Below, one piece after another: positions 1 to 5,837 of a stretch of DNA of 11,650 bases (position 1 is its first letter; every line of letters starts with the position of its first letter). The stretch is from positions 1 to 11,650 of the forward strand of contig NZ_KQ959885.1 of NCBI RefSeq assembly GCF_001553005.1, given 5' to 3'. The DNA comes from Gemelliphila asaccharolytica. GTDB taxonomy: Bacteria > Bacillota > Bacilli > Staphylococcales > Gemellaceae. Position numbers and translations under genes: made by a program. The notes below the pieces were generated by a model. The model was not told the DNA's origin. It saw nothing but the letters and a program-made list of their open reading frames with translations, and did not search any database.

Positions 1-54
1 GAGGCCACACCAGACGGCTACTATGTCGACATTAACGGAGCATGGGTTAAATAG
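1..54 (+). CDS. C-terminal end of a cell-wall-binding repeat protein (partial)
   Basis: The window opens inside a reading frame that ends with TAG at 52-54. The 17 visible residues include DGYYVDINGAWV, which resembles the aromatic-glycine units of choline-binding or cell-wall-binding repeats found at the C-terminus of secreted surface proteins and cell-wall hydrolases in Bacillota. Such repeats attach the protein to the cell envelope. The catalytic or adhesive part lies outside the window, so the overall function cannot be named. The codons used (GCC, GAC, GGC, TAC, GTC) are much richer in G+C than those of every following gene. That is often seen in these repeat tails and may reflect transfer or recombination. 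A terminator follows seven bases after the stop. Confidence 0.6.
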   Translation, partial: EATPDGYYVDINGAWVK

Positions 55-60
55 AAATAT

Positions 61-88
61 AAAGAGTTCTTAAAAGAACTCTTTTTTA
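61..88 (+). terminator. Intrinsic terminator after the cell-wall-binding protein
   Basis: The arms AAGAGTTCT and AGAACTCTT form a perfect stem with a four-base TAAA loop, and a run of six T follows. It sits just after the stop at 52-54 and separates that gene from the cupin operon. Confidence 0.9.
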
Positions 89-161
89 TTACACAAGAAA
101 TAATTTTTAATAACTAGCAAAAAATTTTTTAAAAAAAATCCCTAATAGTGAGGCATAATTT

Positions 162-190
162 TTTAAAATTAATATCTTCTGTTGTATAAT
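162..190 (+). promoter_or_regulatory. Probable promoter of the cupin-methyltransferase operon
   Basis: A perfect TATAAT lies at 185-190, 35 bases before the cupin start codon. The hexamer 17 bases upstream (TTTAAA, 162-167) is a weak match to TTGACA, so the -35 assignment is uncertain in this very AT-rich stretch. It is the only good -10 box between the terminator and the gene. Confidence 0.45.
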
Positions 191-225
191 ATAAAAAGAT
201 AATAAATACAAAAAAGGAGTAAACA

Positions 226-564
226 ATGGAAATAATAAAAAATATAGAAAAGAATAAAGCTTTTGACTTTACTAAAGAAGTAGAATATTTAGAAAATCAA
301 ATAGTATCTAAAACTATAATACAAGACAAACAAAAATCAATAACAATATTTTCATTTGACAAAAATCAAGAAATAGCAACTCATAAATCAAAAGGAGATG
401 CAATAGTACAAATTATAGATGGGAAAGCTTTAATAACAATAGATGGAAAAGAGCATATACTACAAAAAGGAGAAAGCATAGTTATGCAAGCAGGTCTTGC
501 TCATAGTTTATATGCAAAAGAAAAATTTAAAATGATTTTAACGGTGGTATTTAAATATGAGTAA
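226..564 (+). CDS. Small single-domain cupin protein
   Basis: This 112-residue protein is a compact cupin_2-type beta-barrel. The central part (about residues 48-75) matches cupin motif 1 in outline: His53, then a hydrophobic strand leading into a DGKA turn at 65-68. The stretch 77-95 has the KGES turn followed by AGLAHSLYA with His93, the position of the motif-2 histidine. Many cupins bind a metal with several histidines, but here motif 1 keeps only one clear histidine, so a metal site may be incomplete. Small cupins of this kind act as sensors, isomerases or small-molecule binding proteins, and no substrate can be read from the sequence. An AAAAGGAG ribosome binding site supports the start. 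The last eight bases overlap the methyltransferase gene, so the two are probably translated together and may share a pathway. Confidence 0.85.
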   Translation: MEIIKNIEKNKAFDFTKEVEYLENQIVSKTIIQDKQKSITIFSFDKNQEIATHKSKGDAIVQIIDGKALITIDGKEHILQKGESIVMQAGLAHSLYAKEKFKMILTVVFKYE

Positions 565-1297
565 AGTAATGGGACATGTATTTTTGAGAAGATTGGGGAA
601 AAAAAGATTGCGACCAGGAGGAAAAGAGGCAACAGATTTTCTTTTAAACCACATGCAAATAAGGGAAAATCAAAAAATACTAGAAGTTGCTTGTAACAAC
701 GGAGTAAATCTAGAAATACTTTCTAAAAAATATCCAAGTACAAAATTCTATGGTGTTGATTTAGATTCTAGGATGATAGAAGAAGCAGTCCAAAGGGGAT
801 TAAAAAATGTAGAATTTACAAAAGCTAACGCAGCTAAATTACCATTTGAAGATGAAAGTTTTGATTATATAATAAATGAAGCTATGCTAACAATGTTACC
901 TAACAACGTAAAAGAAAAGGTAATAAAAGAATATTATAGAGTACTAAAACCAAATGGCTTATTGCTAACTCATGATGTATGTATCATAAATAATGAAGAA
1001 AAAGCAATAAAAATACTTTCAAATGCAATAAATGTCAGTGTAAGTCCCCTAACAAAAGAAAAATGGTTTAATATATTTTCTTACAACGGACTAAACGTAA
1101 TTGACAGTATAAGTGATAAACTAACCTTAATGACTCCATCTGGAATGATAAAAGATGAAGGAATTGTTGGAACATTAAGAATAATAAAAAATGGTTTAAA
1201 AAAAGAAAATAGACCTCAATTTATAGCTATGAGAAAAACATTTATGAAATTAAAAAACGACATAGCATATATAGCCATAGTTAGCAAAAAAAATTAA
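557..1297 (+). CDS. Class I SAM-dependent methyltransferase
   Basis: This 246-residue protein has a Rossmann-type methyltransferase core. Motif I is at about residues 41-51 (ILEVACNNGVN), a variant of the glycine-rich SAM loop. An acidic strand end (GVDLD, 66-70) binds the SAM ribose in this superfamily. The motif AAKLPFEDESFDYI at 92-105 is the motif II/III region of methyltransferase family 11. Residues 124-139 (EYYRVLKPNGLLLTHD) are the typical post-motif region. The basic N-terminus (RRLGKKRLRPGG, 11-22) is unusual and could hold a substrate or nucleic acid phosphate, but this is speculation. It overlaps the cupin gene by eight bases and is followed by a terminator, so the pair forms a two-gene operon. 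The methyl acceptor is unknown. Confidence 0.85.
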   Translation: MSKVMGHVFLRRLGKKRLRPGGKEATDFLLNHMQIRENQKILEVACNNGVNLEILSKKYPSTKFYGVDLDSRMIEEAVQRGLKNVEFTKANAAKLPFEDESFDYIINEAMLTMLPNNVKEKVIKEYYRVLKPNGLLLTHDVCIINNEEKAIKILSNAINVSVSPLTKEKWFNIFSYNGLNVIDSISDKLTLMTPSGMIKDEGIVGTLRIIKNGLKKENRPQFIAMRKTFMKLKNDIAYIAIVSKKN

Positions 1298-1316
1298 TAA
1301 AAGTAAAATAACTTTT

Positions 1317-1353
1317 AAAACTCATACTAAATTAAAAAAGTATGAGTTTTTTT
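1317..1353 (+). terminator. Intrinsic terminator after the methyltransferase
   Basis: AAAACTCATAC (1317-1327) pairs over 11 bases with GTATGAGTTTT (1340-1350) across a 12-base A-rich loop, followed by more T. The A-rich 5' arm means it could also work on the opposite strand. Confidence 0.9.
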
Positions 1354-1458
1354 GGTATGTTTAGCTATATATTTATACAAAATATTATTTAAAAATTTAT
1401 AAAAATTTTTCAAAAAAAACTAATAAATTTTTAATTATTTCAATTTCACCAATTTATA

Positions 1459-1487
1459 TTGATATAAAATATTAAATATAATATAAT
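1459..1487 (+). promoter_or_regulatory. Sigma-A type promoter for the rhodanese lipoprotein
   Basis: TTGATA at 1459-1464 and TATAAT at 1482-1487 are separated by exactly 17 bases. Transcription would start near 1494, about 35 bases before the ATG. This is one of the best promoter matches in the window and marks a new transcription unit after the terminator at 1317-1353. Confidence 0.75.
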
Positions 1488-1529
1488 AAAAAAGGAGATT
1501 GTAATATAATAATATTGAGGAGAAATGAA

Positions 1530-2249
1530 ATGAAACTTAAAAAATTATATGCAGTACTATGTGCAACAGCACTTACTTTCACATTAGCAGGATGTTCAGG
1601 AGGAGAAAAAAAAGAAGAATCTAAAGCACCAGCTGTAAAAGTAATGGAAGGAGATAAATTAGCAGGTATAGAAAAAGACGATAAAGAAAAAGAAAAATAC
1701 TTAGTAATTGATGTTCGTACACCTGAAGAATATAAAGAAGGTCATGTAAAACACGCTGTAAATATTCCATTAGAAAAAATATCAGAAAATATAGAAAAAA
1801 TATCTGCATGGAAAGAAAAAGAAGTAGTTACATACTGTAACACAGGTAAAAAATCACAAAAAGCTGCTGAACAATTAATCAAAGCAGGATTTAAAAATGT
1901 AAGCAATGCTAAAGGGGTAAAAGAATTTACATATGATTTAGTAAAATATAACAACATTTTAGCAGCAGACTTCCAAAAAGTAATTGACTCAACAGAAAAA
2001 GTTTATCTATTTGATGCAAGAGATAAAAAAGATTACGATGAAAAACATATAAAAGATGCAGTCCTTGTAAATGCTAAAGAATTAGATAAATTAGCAGAAG
2101 TATTACCAAAAGAAAAAGACGCTAAAATATATACATATTGCTACAGTGGAAATCGCTCTGCAGTAATAGCTAAAAAAGCAACAGAACTTGGATACACAAA
2201 TGTAACAAATGTTTTAGACGGAACAAAAGAACATCAATATAAATTTTAA
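1530..2249 (+). CDS. Double-rhodanese lipoprotein
   Basis: The product is a 239-residue secreted lipoprotein with two rhodanese domains. A basic N-terminus and hydrophobic segment lead to the lipobox LAGC (19-22), so Cys22 would be lipidated and the protein tethered to the outer face of the membrane. A lysine- and glutamate-rich linker follows. Domain 1 (about 57-135) contains VIDVRTPEEY and the active-site loop CNTGKKS with Cys103. Domain 2 (about 145-239) contains LFDARDKKDY and the loop CYSGNRS with Cys204. Both domains keep the cysteine, so both may carry persulfide or another thiol-bound group; many tandem rhodaneses have only one active copy. The start is placed at ATG 1530, because GAGGAGA lies 7-8 bases before it. 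An in-frame TTG at 1515 overlaps that ribosome binding site and is not favoured. The substrate is unknown; roles in extracellular sulfur transfer or thiol redox are possible. Confidence 0.9.
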   Translation: MKLKKLYAVLCATALTFTLAGCSGGEKKEESKAPAVKVMEGDKLAGIEKDDKEKEKYLVIDVRTPEEYKEGHVKHAVNIPLEKISENIEKISAWKEKEVVTYCNTGKKSQKAAEQLIKAGFKNVSNAKGVKEFTYDLVKYNNILAADFQKVIDSTEKVYLFDARDKKDYDEKHIKDAVLVNAKELDKLAEVLPKEKDAKIYTYCYSGNRSAVIAKKATELGYTNVTNVLDGTKEHQYKF

Positions 2250-2263
2250 TTATTAAAGTAAAC

Positions 2264-2287
2264 AGGGGGCTTTGCCCTCTTTTTTTA
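2264..2287 (+). terminator. Intrinsic terminator between the rhodanese gene and the transferase-kinase gene
   Basis: AGGGGGC (2264-2270) pairs with GCCCTCT (2274-2280) across a TTT loop, with one G-T wobble, and is followed by seven T. It ends only 20 bases before the next start codon. No promoter fits in between, so downstream expression probably depends on read-through from the rhodanese promoter. Confidence 0.85.
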
Positions 2288-2307
2288 TTATATAAAAGGA
2301 GTAAAAT

Positions 2308-3816
2308 GTGAAAAAAATATGTATTCTCTTTACAAGAGTTCCCTATAGTGGAAAGACAAAAACACGCTTATTTGACTTCGTAACAAGAAAGCAAGCAGCA
2401 GAAATACAAATAAAATTATTACAAAATATTTATAAAAATTTACTCTCCTTAAATATAGACATCAAAATTTTTCATAATGGAGAAAAAAAAGATGATAAAT
2501 TTATGTCAGAAATTTTAAAAACAAATACATTTTATTATCAAAAGGGAAATAATTTAGGAGAAAAAATGTATAATGCATTTTTAGATGTATATCAAACAAA
2601 TAAACCATGTAAAATAATTTTAATAGGAAGCGATATAGCAGAAAATATAAACAATAAAATAAAAGAAGCATTTGAAAAATTAGATAAAAATGATATTGTA
2701 ATAAATCCGACATTTGATGGTGGATACTATTTAGTAGGAATGAAAAAACCGATAAAAGAAATATTTGAATTAGAAAAATATGGAAAAGAAAATGTTTTTG
2801 AAAAAACAATAGAAAAAATAAAGAAAATAGGTTTAACCTATTCTATAGGAGAAAAAGCACTTGACATAGACACTAAAGAAGATATTTTAGCATATGAAAC
2901 AGGTTATAATAAAATAAAACTACTAGGAAAGGGAGAATACAATATAAACTTTTTATATGAAGATGAAAAAAAAGAAAAAAGAGTATTAAGAGTCAATATA
3001 AAAAGCCAAATGAACTTGAAAAATCAAATACAATATGAATATGAAGCATTAAAAATTTTAGAAAAAAGTACAGTCACCCCCAAAGTCTATGAATTTTCAC
3101 AAAAAAATAAAATACTACCTTATGGATATTTAACAATGCAGTATCTAGAAGGAAGAGTATTAGACTATAATAAAGACATGGAAGCAGCAGCCTATTTACT
3201 TGGCAAAATTCATACAACAAAAATACCAGATAAAAATAATTTAATAATAGCAGAAAATCCCTTTCTAATGATGTATGAAGAATGTTTGAACATGGCAAAC
3301 ATCTATCTAAATTGGGAAAAAAGAGATTTAAAAGTAAGCGAATATATAAAATTTTTCTTAGAAAAATGTAAAAAACAGCTTAATAAAAAAGAAAAAATAG
3401 AAAAAGTATGTCTAATAAATACAGAACTAAATAATACTAACTTTATAATAGGAGAAAGTAAAGAAAAAAGTTACATAATAGATTGGGAAAAACCCATATT
3501 AGGAGAATGTGAACAAGACCTTGCACATTTCCTAGTTCCAACCACAACATTTTTTAGAACAGAAAAAATTTTAACAAAAAAAGAGATATTAGACTTTTTA
3601 AAAGAATATGAAAAATACAATAATTACAATTATCAAAAATTTCTTAAATACTTCACTTTCAACTGTTTAAGAGGAATTAGTTGGAGCGGTATGGCATATA
3701 AAGAATACCAAGAAAAAGAAAAAATCTTAGTTGATAACTTTATATTTAATAAAATAAAATCATACTTAGATATTGAATTTTTAAAAAATATACAAAAATA
3801 TTTCAAAGAGGAATAA
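2308..3816 (+). CDS. DUF2064 nucleotide-sugar/glycosyl transferase fused to an APH/choline-kinase-like domain
   Basis: This 502-residue protein appears to be a two-domain fusion. Residues 1-200 match the DUF2064 (TIGR04282-type) fold, related to GT-A nucleotidyl/glycosyl transferases: a start strand leading to VPYSGKTKTRL (11-21), the acidic IGSDI (106-110), the loop DGGYYLVGM (137-145) and DIDTKEDI (186-193). Residues 203-420 resemble aminoglycoside phosphotransferase/choline kinases: LLGKGEYN nucleotide loop (205-212), VLRVN with Arg228, a conserved-looking EYEAL helix (244-248), hinge TMQYLEGRVL (276-285), and IDWE (391-394), the metal-binding aspartate region. The catalytic loop reads INTELNNTNFI (370-380), so the usual H-x-D is N-x-E while the Asn of the loop (378) is kept. 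The start is GTG at 2308 with AAGGAG at 2297-2302; the overlapping ATG at 2306 meets a stop at once. It is followed two bases later by the TVP38 gene. TIGR04282 proteins have been named for arsenosugar biosynthesis, but no arsenic gene is visible here. The substrate is unknown. Confidence 0.8.
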   Translation: MKKICILFTRVPYSGKTKTRLFDFVTRKQAAEIQIKLLQNIYKNLLSLNIDIKIFHNGEKKDDKFMSEILKTNTFYYQKGNNLGEKMYNAFLDVYQTNKPCKIILIGSDIAENINNKIKEAFEKLDKNDIVINPTFDGGYYLVGMKKPIKEIFELEKYGKENVFEKTIEKIKKIGLTYSIGEKALDIDTKEDILAYETGYNKIKLLGKGEYNINFLYEDEKKEKRVLRVNIKSQMNLKNQIQYEYEALKILEKSTVTPKVYEFSQKNKILPYGYLTMQYLEGRVLDYNKDMEAAAYLLGKIHTTKIPDKNNLIIAENPFLMMYEECLNMANIYLNWEKRDLKVSEYIKFFLEKCKKQLNKKEKIEKVCLINTELNNTNFIIGESKEKSYIIDWEKPILGECEQDLAHFLVPTTTFFRTEKILTKKEILDFLKEYEKYNNYNYQKFLKYFTFNCLRGISWSGMAYKEYQEKEKILVDNFIFNKIKSYLDIEFLKNIQKYFKEE

Positions 3817-3818
3817 AA

Positions 3819-4394
3819 ATGGAAGAATTTATAAAAAGTTTTGGAATGTTAGCTCCCATAATTTTTATTTTAATGTTTGCAATCCTACCAATTTTCTTCT
3901 TTCCAGTTCCGATATTAGCCCTTGTAGGAGGAGTAGTTTTTGGATTTGTAAATGGAAGCATACTAACATTTATAGGAGCTATAATAAACTGTTATTTAAT
4001 GTTTATAATATCAAGAAAATATGGAAGAGAATATGCAAAAAAGCTATTAAAAAAAAAGTTAAAACCAAAACAAGCAGAGAAAATATTTAATGTAAGTGAT
4101 GACAAACTAATGATAAGTTTAGTTGTCCTCAGACTAATACCACTTGTACCTTATAACTTAATAAATTATGGATTTGGACTAACTAATATAAGCCTATTAA
4201 AATATATGTTAGCAAGTATTTTTGGGATAATACCAGGAACCATAGTATTTTTAAATTTTGGAGCAAATGTAACAAATATTTACAGTAAAGAATTTTTATT
4301 TTCAGCCCTTTTAGTAATACTATTGACTTTAGGTTCAATAAAAATATCAAAAATGATAGAAAAAAAAGATGAAAAATGCAATAAAAAATTATAA
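3819..4394 (+). CDS. TVP38/TMEM64 (SNARE-associated/DedA-like) membrane protein
   Basis: This 191-residue integral membrane protein belongs to the VTT (TVP38/TMEM64) family. Hydrophobic stretches lie at about residues 10-30, 31-65, 98-122, 126-150 and 158-178. The family pattern is visible: a glycine-rich GGVVFGFVNG (37-46) forming one re-entrant region, then RKYGREY (66-72), and RLIPLVPYNLINYGFG (105-120), which holds the Arg, Pro and Asn conserved in the second half. A lysine-rich tail ends the protein. Members of this family are thought to act as lipid scramblases or small-molecule or proton-coupled carriers in the cytoplasmic membrane. It starts two bases after the transferase-kinase stop, with AGAGGA inside the preceding gene as ribosome binding site, so the two products are probably made together and may work on the same lipid-linked or membrane-associated substrate. 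Confidence 0.88.
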   Translation: MEEFIKSFGMLAPIIFILMFAILPIFFFPVPILALVGGVVFGFVNGSILTFIGAIINCYLMFIISRKYGREYAKKLLKKKLKPKQAEKIFNVSDDKLMISLVVLRLIPLVPYNLINYGFGLTNISLLKYMLASIFGIIPGTIVFLNFGANVTNIYSKEFLFSALLVILLTLGSIKISKMIEKKDEKCNKKL

Positions 4395-4404
4395 AACAAA
4401 ATTC

Positions 4405-4433
4405 TTGCCTCGTACCAAAGAAAACGATATAAT
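4405..4433 (+). promoter_or_regulatory. Sigma-A type promoter of the thiE operon
   Basis: TTGCCT (4405-4410) and a perfect TATAAT (4428-4433) are separated by 17 bases. It lies just after the TVP38 stop codon. Transcription would start near 4440 and produce a leader of about 108 bases before the thiE start. Confidence 0.75.
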
Positions 4434-4456
4434 TAAAAAGAAAAAACAAACATTCT

Positions 4457-4473
4457 TTATCTGATACAGATAA
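4457..4473 (+). other. Leader hairpin in the thiE 5' untranslated region
   Basis: TTATCTG (4457-4463) and CAGATAA (4467-4473) form a perfect seven-base stem with an ATA loop, located between the promoter and the terminator-like hairpin. No T run follows, so it is not itself a terminator. It may be part of an RNA or protein binding site that controls read-through. Confidence 0.5.
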
Positions 4474-4499
4474 TAAAAGCAACTAAATAAAATATTTTT

Positions 4500-4531
4500 A
4501 AAGCTAAGTTATCTATTAACTTAGCTTTTTT
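4500..4531 (+). terminator. Terminator/attenuator directly before the thiE ribosome binding site
   Basis: AAAGCTAAGTTA (4500-4511) pairs over 12 bases with TAACTTAGCTTT (4517-4528) across a five-base loop, with T continuing to 4531. The ribosome binding site (GGAG, 4538-4541) and the ATG at 4548 follow at once, leaving no room for another promoter. Transcripts from the promoter at 4405-4433 must pass it to reach thiE, so it is best read as an attenuator. It may also stop transcripts from the TVP38 operon. Confidence 0.8.
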
Positions 4532-4547
4532 AAAAAAGGAGATAAAT

Positions 4548-5183
4548 ATGAAAAAAGAAAACTTATTACTATATGCAGTAACAGACAGAAGATGGGCTAA
4601 TAAACAAAGCTTAAAAGAGCAAATAGAATTATCTCTAAAAGGCGGAGTAACATTCTTACAACTTAGAGAAAAAAATTTATCAGAAGAAGAATTTCTAAAA
4701 GAAGCTAAAGAAATAAAAGCATTAGCTAAAGAATATAAAGTACCATTTATAATTAATGACAATGTCGATGTAGCAATGAAAGTGGACGCAGATGGAGTGC
4801 ACGTAGGTCAAGACGACAAGGACGCTAAAGAAGTAAGAAAAATAATAGGAAAAAACAAAATATTAGGAGTATCAGCACAAACTATAAAACAAGCTATAAA
4901 AGCAGAAAAAGACGGAGCTGACTATATAGGAGTTGGAGCAGTTTTTCCAACAGGAACTAAGAAAGACGCTGAAAATTTATCAATAGAAATTTTAAAAAAA
5001 ATATGCCAATCAGTAACAATCCCAGTAGTAGCAATAGGAGGAATAACAAAAGAAAACATATTAAAATTAAAGGGAAGCAAAATAGCAGGAGTAGCACTGG
5101 TTTCAGCTATATTTGCATCTAAAGATATAAAACAAGACTGTCAAAAATTAAAAGAATTAAGTATAAAAGTGGTAAGCAAATGA
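4548..5183 (+). CDS. thiE: Thiamine-phosphate synthase
   Basis: ThiE is cytoplasmic and condenses HMP diphosphate with thiazole phosphate to give thiamine phosphate and diphosphate. The 211-residue length is normal for a stand-alone ThiE TIM barrel. Diagnostic motifs appear in order: YAVTDR (9-14), QLREKN (38-43), FIINDNVDVA (67-76), DGVHVGQDD (82-90), GVSA (107-110), DYIGVGAVFPTGTK (125-138), VAIGGI (161-166) and GVALVSAI (181-188). The RE of QLREKN, the Asp of NDNVD, the Asp89 position and Ser109 are residues known to contact diphosphate and magnesium in the family. The start has a good AAAAAAGGAG site. It is the first gene of the plus-strand thiamine operon, and its stop overlaps the HAD gene by four bases (ATGA). 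Its two substrates can come from ThiD and ThiM in this window. Confidence 0.96.
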   Translation: MKKENLLLYAVTDRRWANKQSLKEQIELSLKGGVTFLQLREKNLSEEEFLKEAKEIKALAKEYKVPFIINDNVDVAMKVDADGVHVGQDDKDAKEVRKIIGKNKILGVSAQTIKQAIKAEKDGADYIGVGAVFPTGTKKDAENLSIEILKKICQSVTIPVVAIGGITKENILKLKGSKIAGVALVSAIFASKDIKQDCQKLKELSIKVVSK

Positions 5184-5824
5184 AAATAGAAGGAGCAATT
5201 TTTGATTTTGATGGTACCTTATATGACTCTATGGGAATATGGGAAGAAGTAGGAAGTATTTATTTAAAATCACAAGGAAAAAATCCAGAAAAAAATTTAA
5301 ATAGAAAAATAAAAAACATGAGTTTGGAGCAATCAGCAGAATATTTTAATAAAAAATATAATCTAAACAAAACAAAGAAGCAAATTATAAATGAAATAAA
5401 TGAGCAAATAAAAACAGCTTATAGTGAAAAAATAGAACCTAAAAAAGGGGCAGCAGAATTTTTAGAAAAATTAAAAAACCTTAAAATAAAGATGATAATA
5501 GCAACAGCCACAGATAAATTTTTAATAGAAAAAGCACTAAAAAGAAATAAATTAGACATCTATTTTTTAGATATAATAACTTGCAATATAGTAGGAAAAG
5601 GGAAAGACAATCCTTTAATTTATTATAAAGCAATGGAAAAATTAAAAACAAAAAAAGAAACAACACTTATTTTTGAAGATTCATATTTTGCTTCAAAAAC
5701 AGCAAAAGATTCAGGCTTTTTAGTATGTGGAATTTACGATAAATACGAAAATAAAAAAAGAGAATTAAAAATGATTAGTGATTATTATCTTGAAAATTTC
5801 ATGGGAAATATAAATTTAAAATAA
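5180..5824 (+). CDS. HAD-family phosphatase in the thiamine operon
   Basis: The product is a 214-residue haloacid dehalogenase-superfamily hydrolase of subfamily I with an alpha-helical C1 cap. Motif I is FDFDGTLYDS (8-17) with nucleophile Asp9 and acid/base Asp11. Motif II lies in IIATATDK (106-113). Motif III is the Lys in GKGKDNP (139-145). Motif IV is IFEDSYFA (164-171) with the acidic pair 166-167. Residues about 16-85 make the cap that sets substrate choice. It resembles beta-phosphoglucomutase-type and phosphoglycolate-phosphatase-type HAD proteins, so the family alone does not name the substrate. Its position between thiE and thiD, with a four-base overlap to thiE, suggests a thiamine-pathway phosphate ester such as thiamine phosphate, the product of ThiE. 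In plants a HAD domain fused to TenA dephosphorylates thiamine phosphate, which makes this reading plausible; it remains inference. Confidence 0.85.
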   Translation: MKIEGAIFDFDGTLYDSMGIWEEVGSIYLKSQGKNPEKNLNRKIKNMSLEQSAEYFNKKYNLNKTKKQIINEINEQIKTAYSEKIEPKKGAAEFLEKLKNLKIKMIIATATDKFLIEKALKRNKLDIYFLDIITCNIVGKGKDNPLIYYKAMEKLKTKKETTLIFEDSYFASKTAKDSGFLVCGIYDKYENKKRELKMISDYYLENFMGNINLK

Positions 5825-5837
5825 GGGAGAATCAAAT

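Noticed and set aside
124..170. Repeated AATTTTTTAAAA flanking CCTAATAGTGAGG as an operator
   Set aside because: The repeats are simple A/T runs and the inner palindrome is only three bases per arm, so no operator can be supported.
1515..1529. TTG start giving a five-residue longer rhodanese lipoprotein
   Set aside because: It overlaps the GAGGAGA ribosome binding site of the ATG at 1530, and the ATG start gives a standard lipoprotein signal peptide.
4434..4547. TPP or preQ1 riboswitch in the thiE leader
   Set aside because: None of the conserved TPP core motifs is present. A loose A-rich likeness to the preQ1-I tail lacks the conserved binding stem and C-rich loop.
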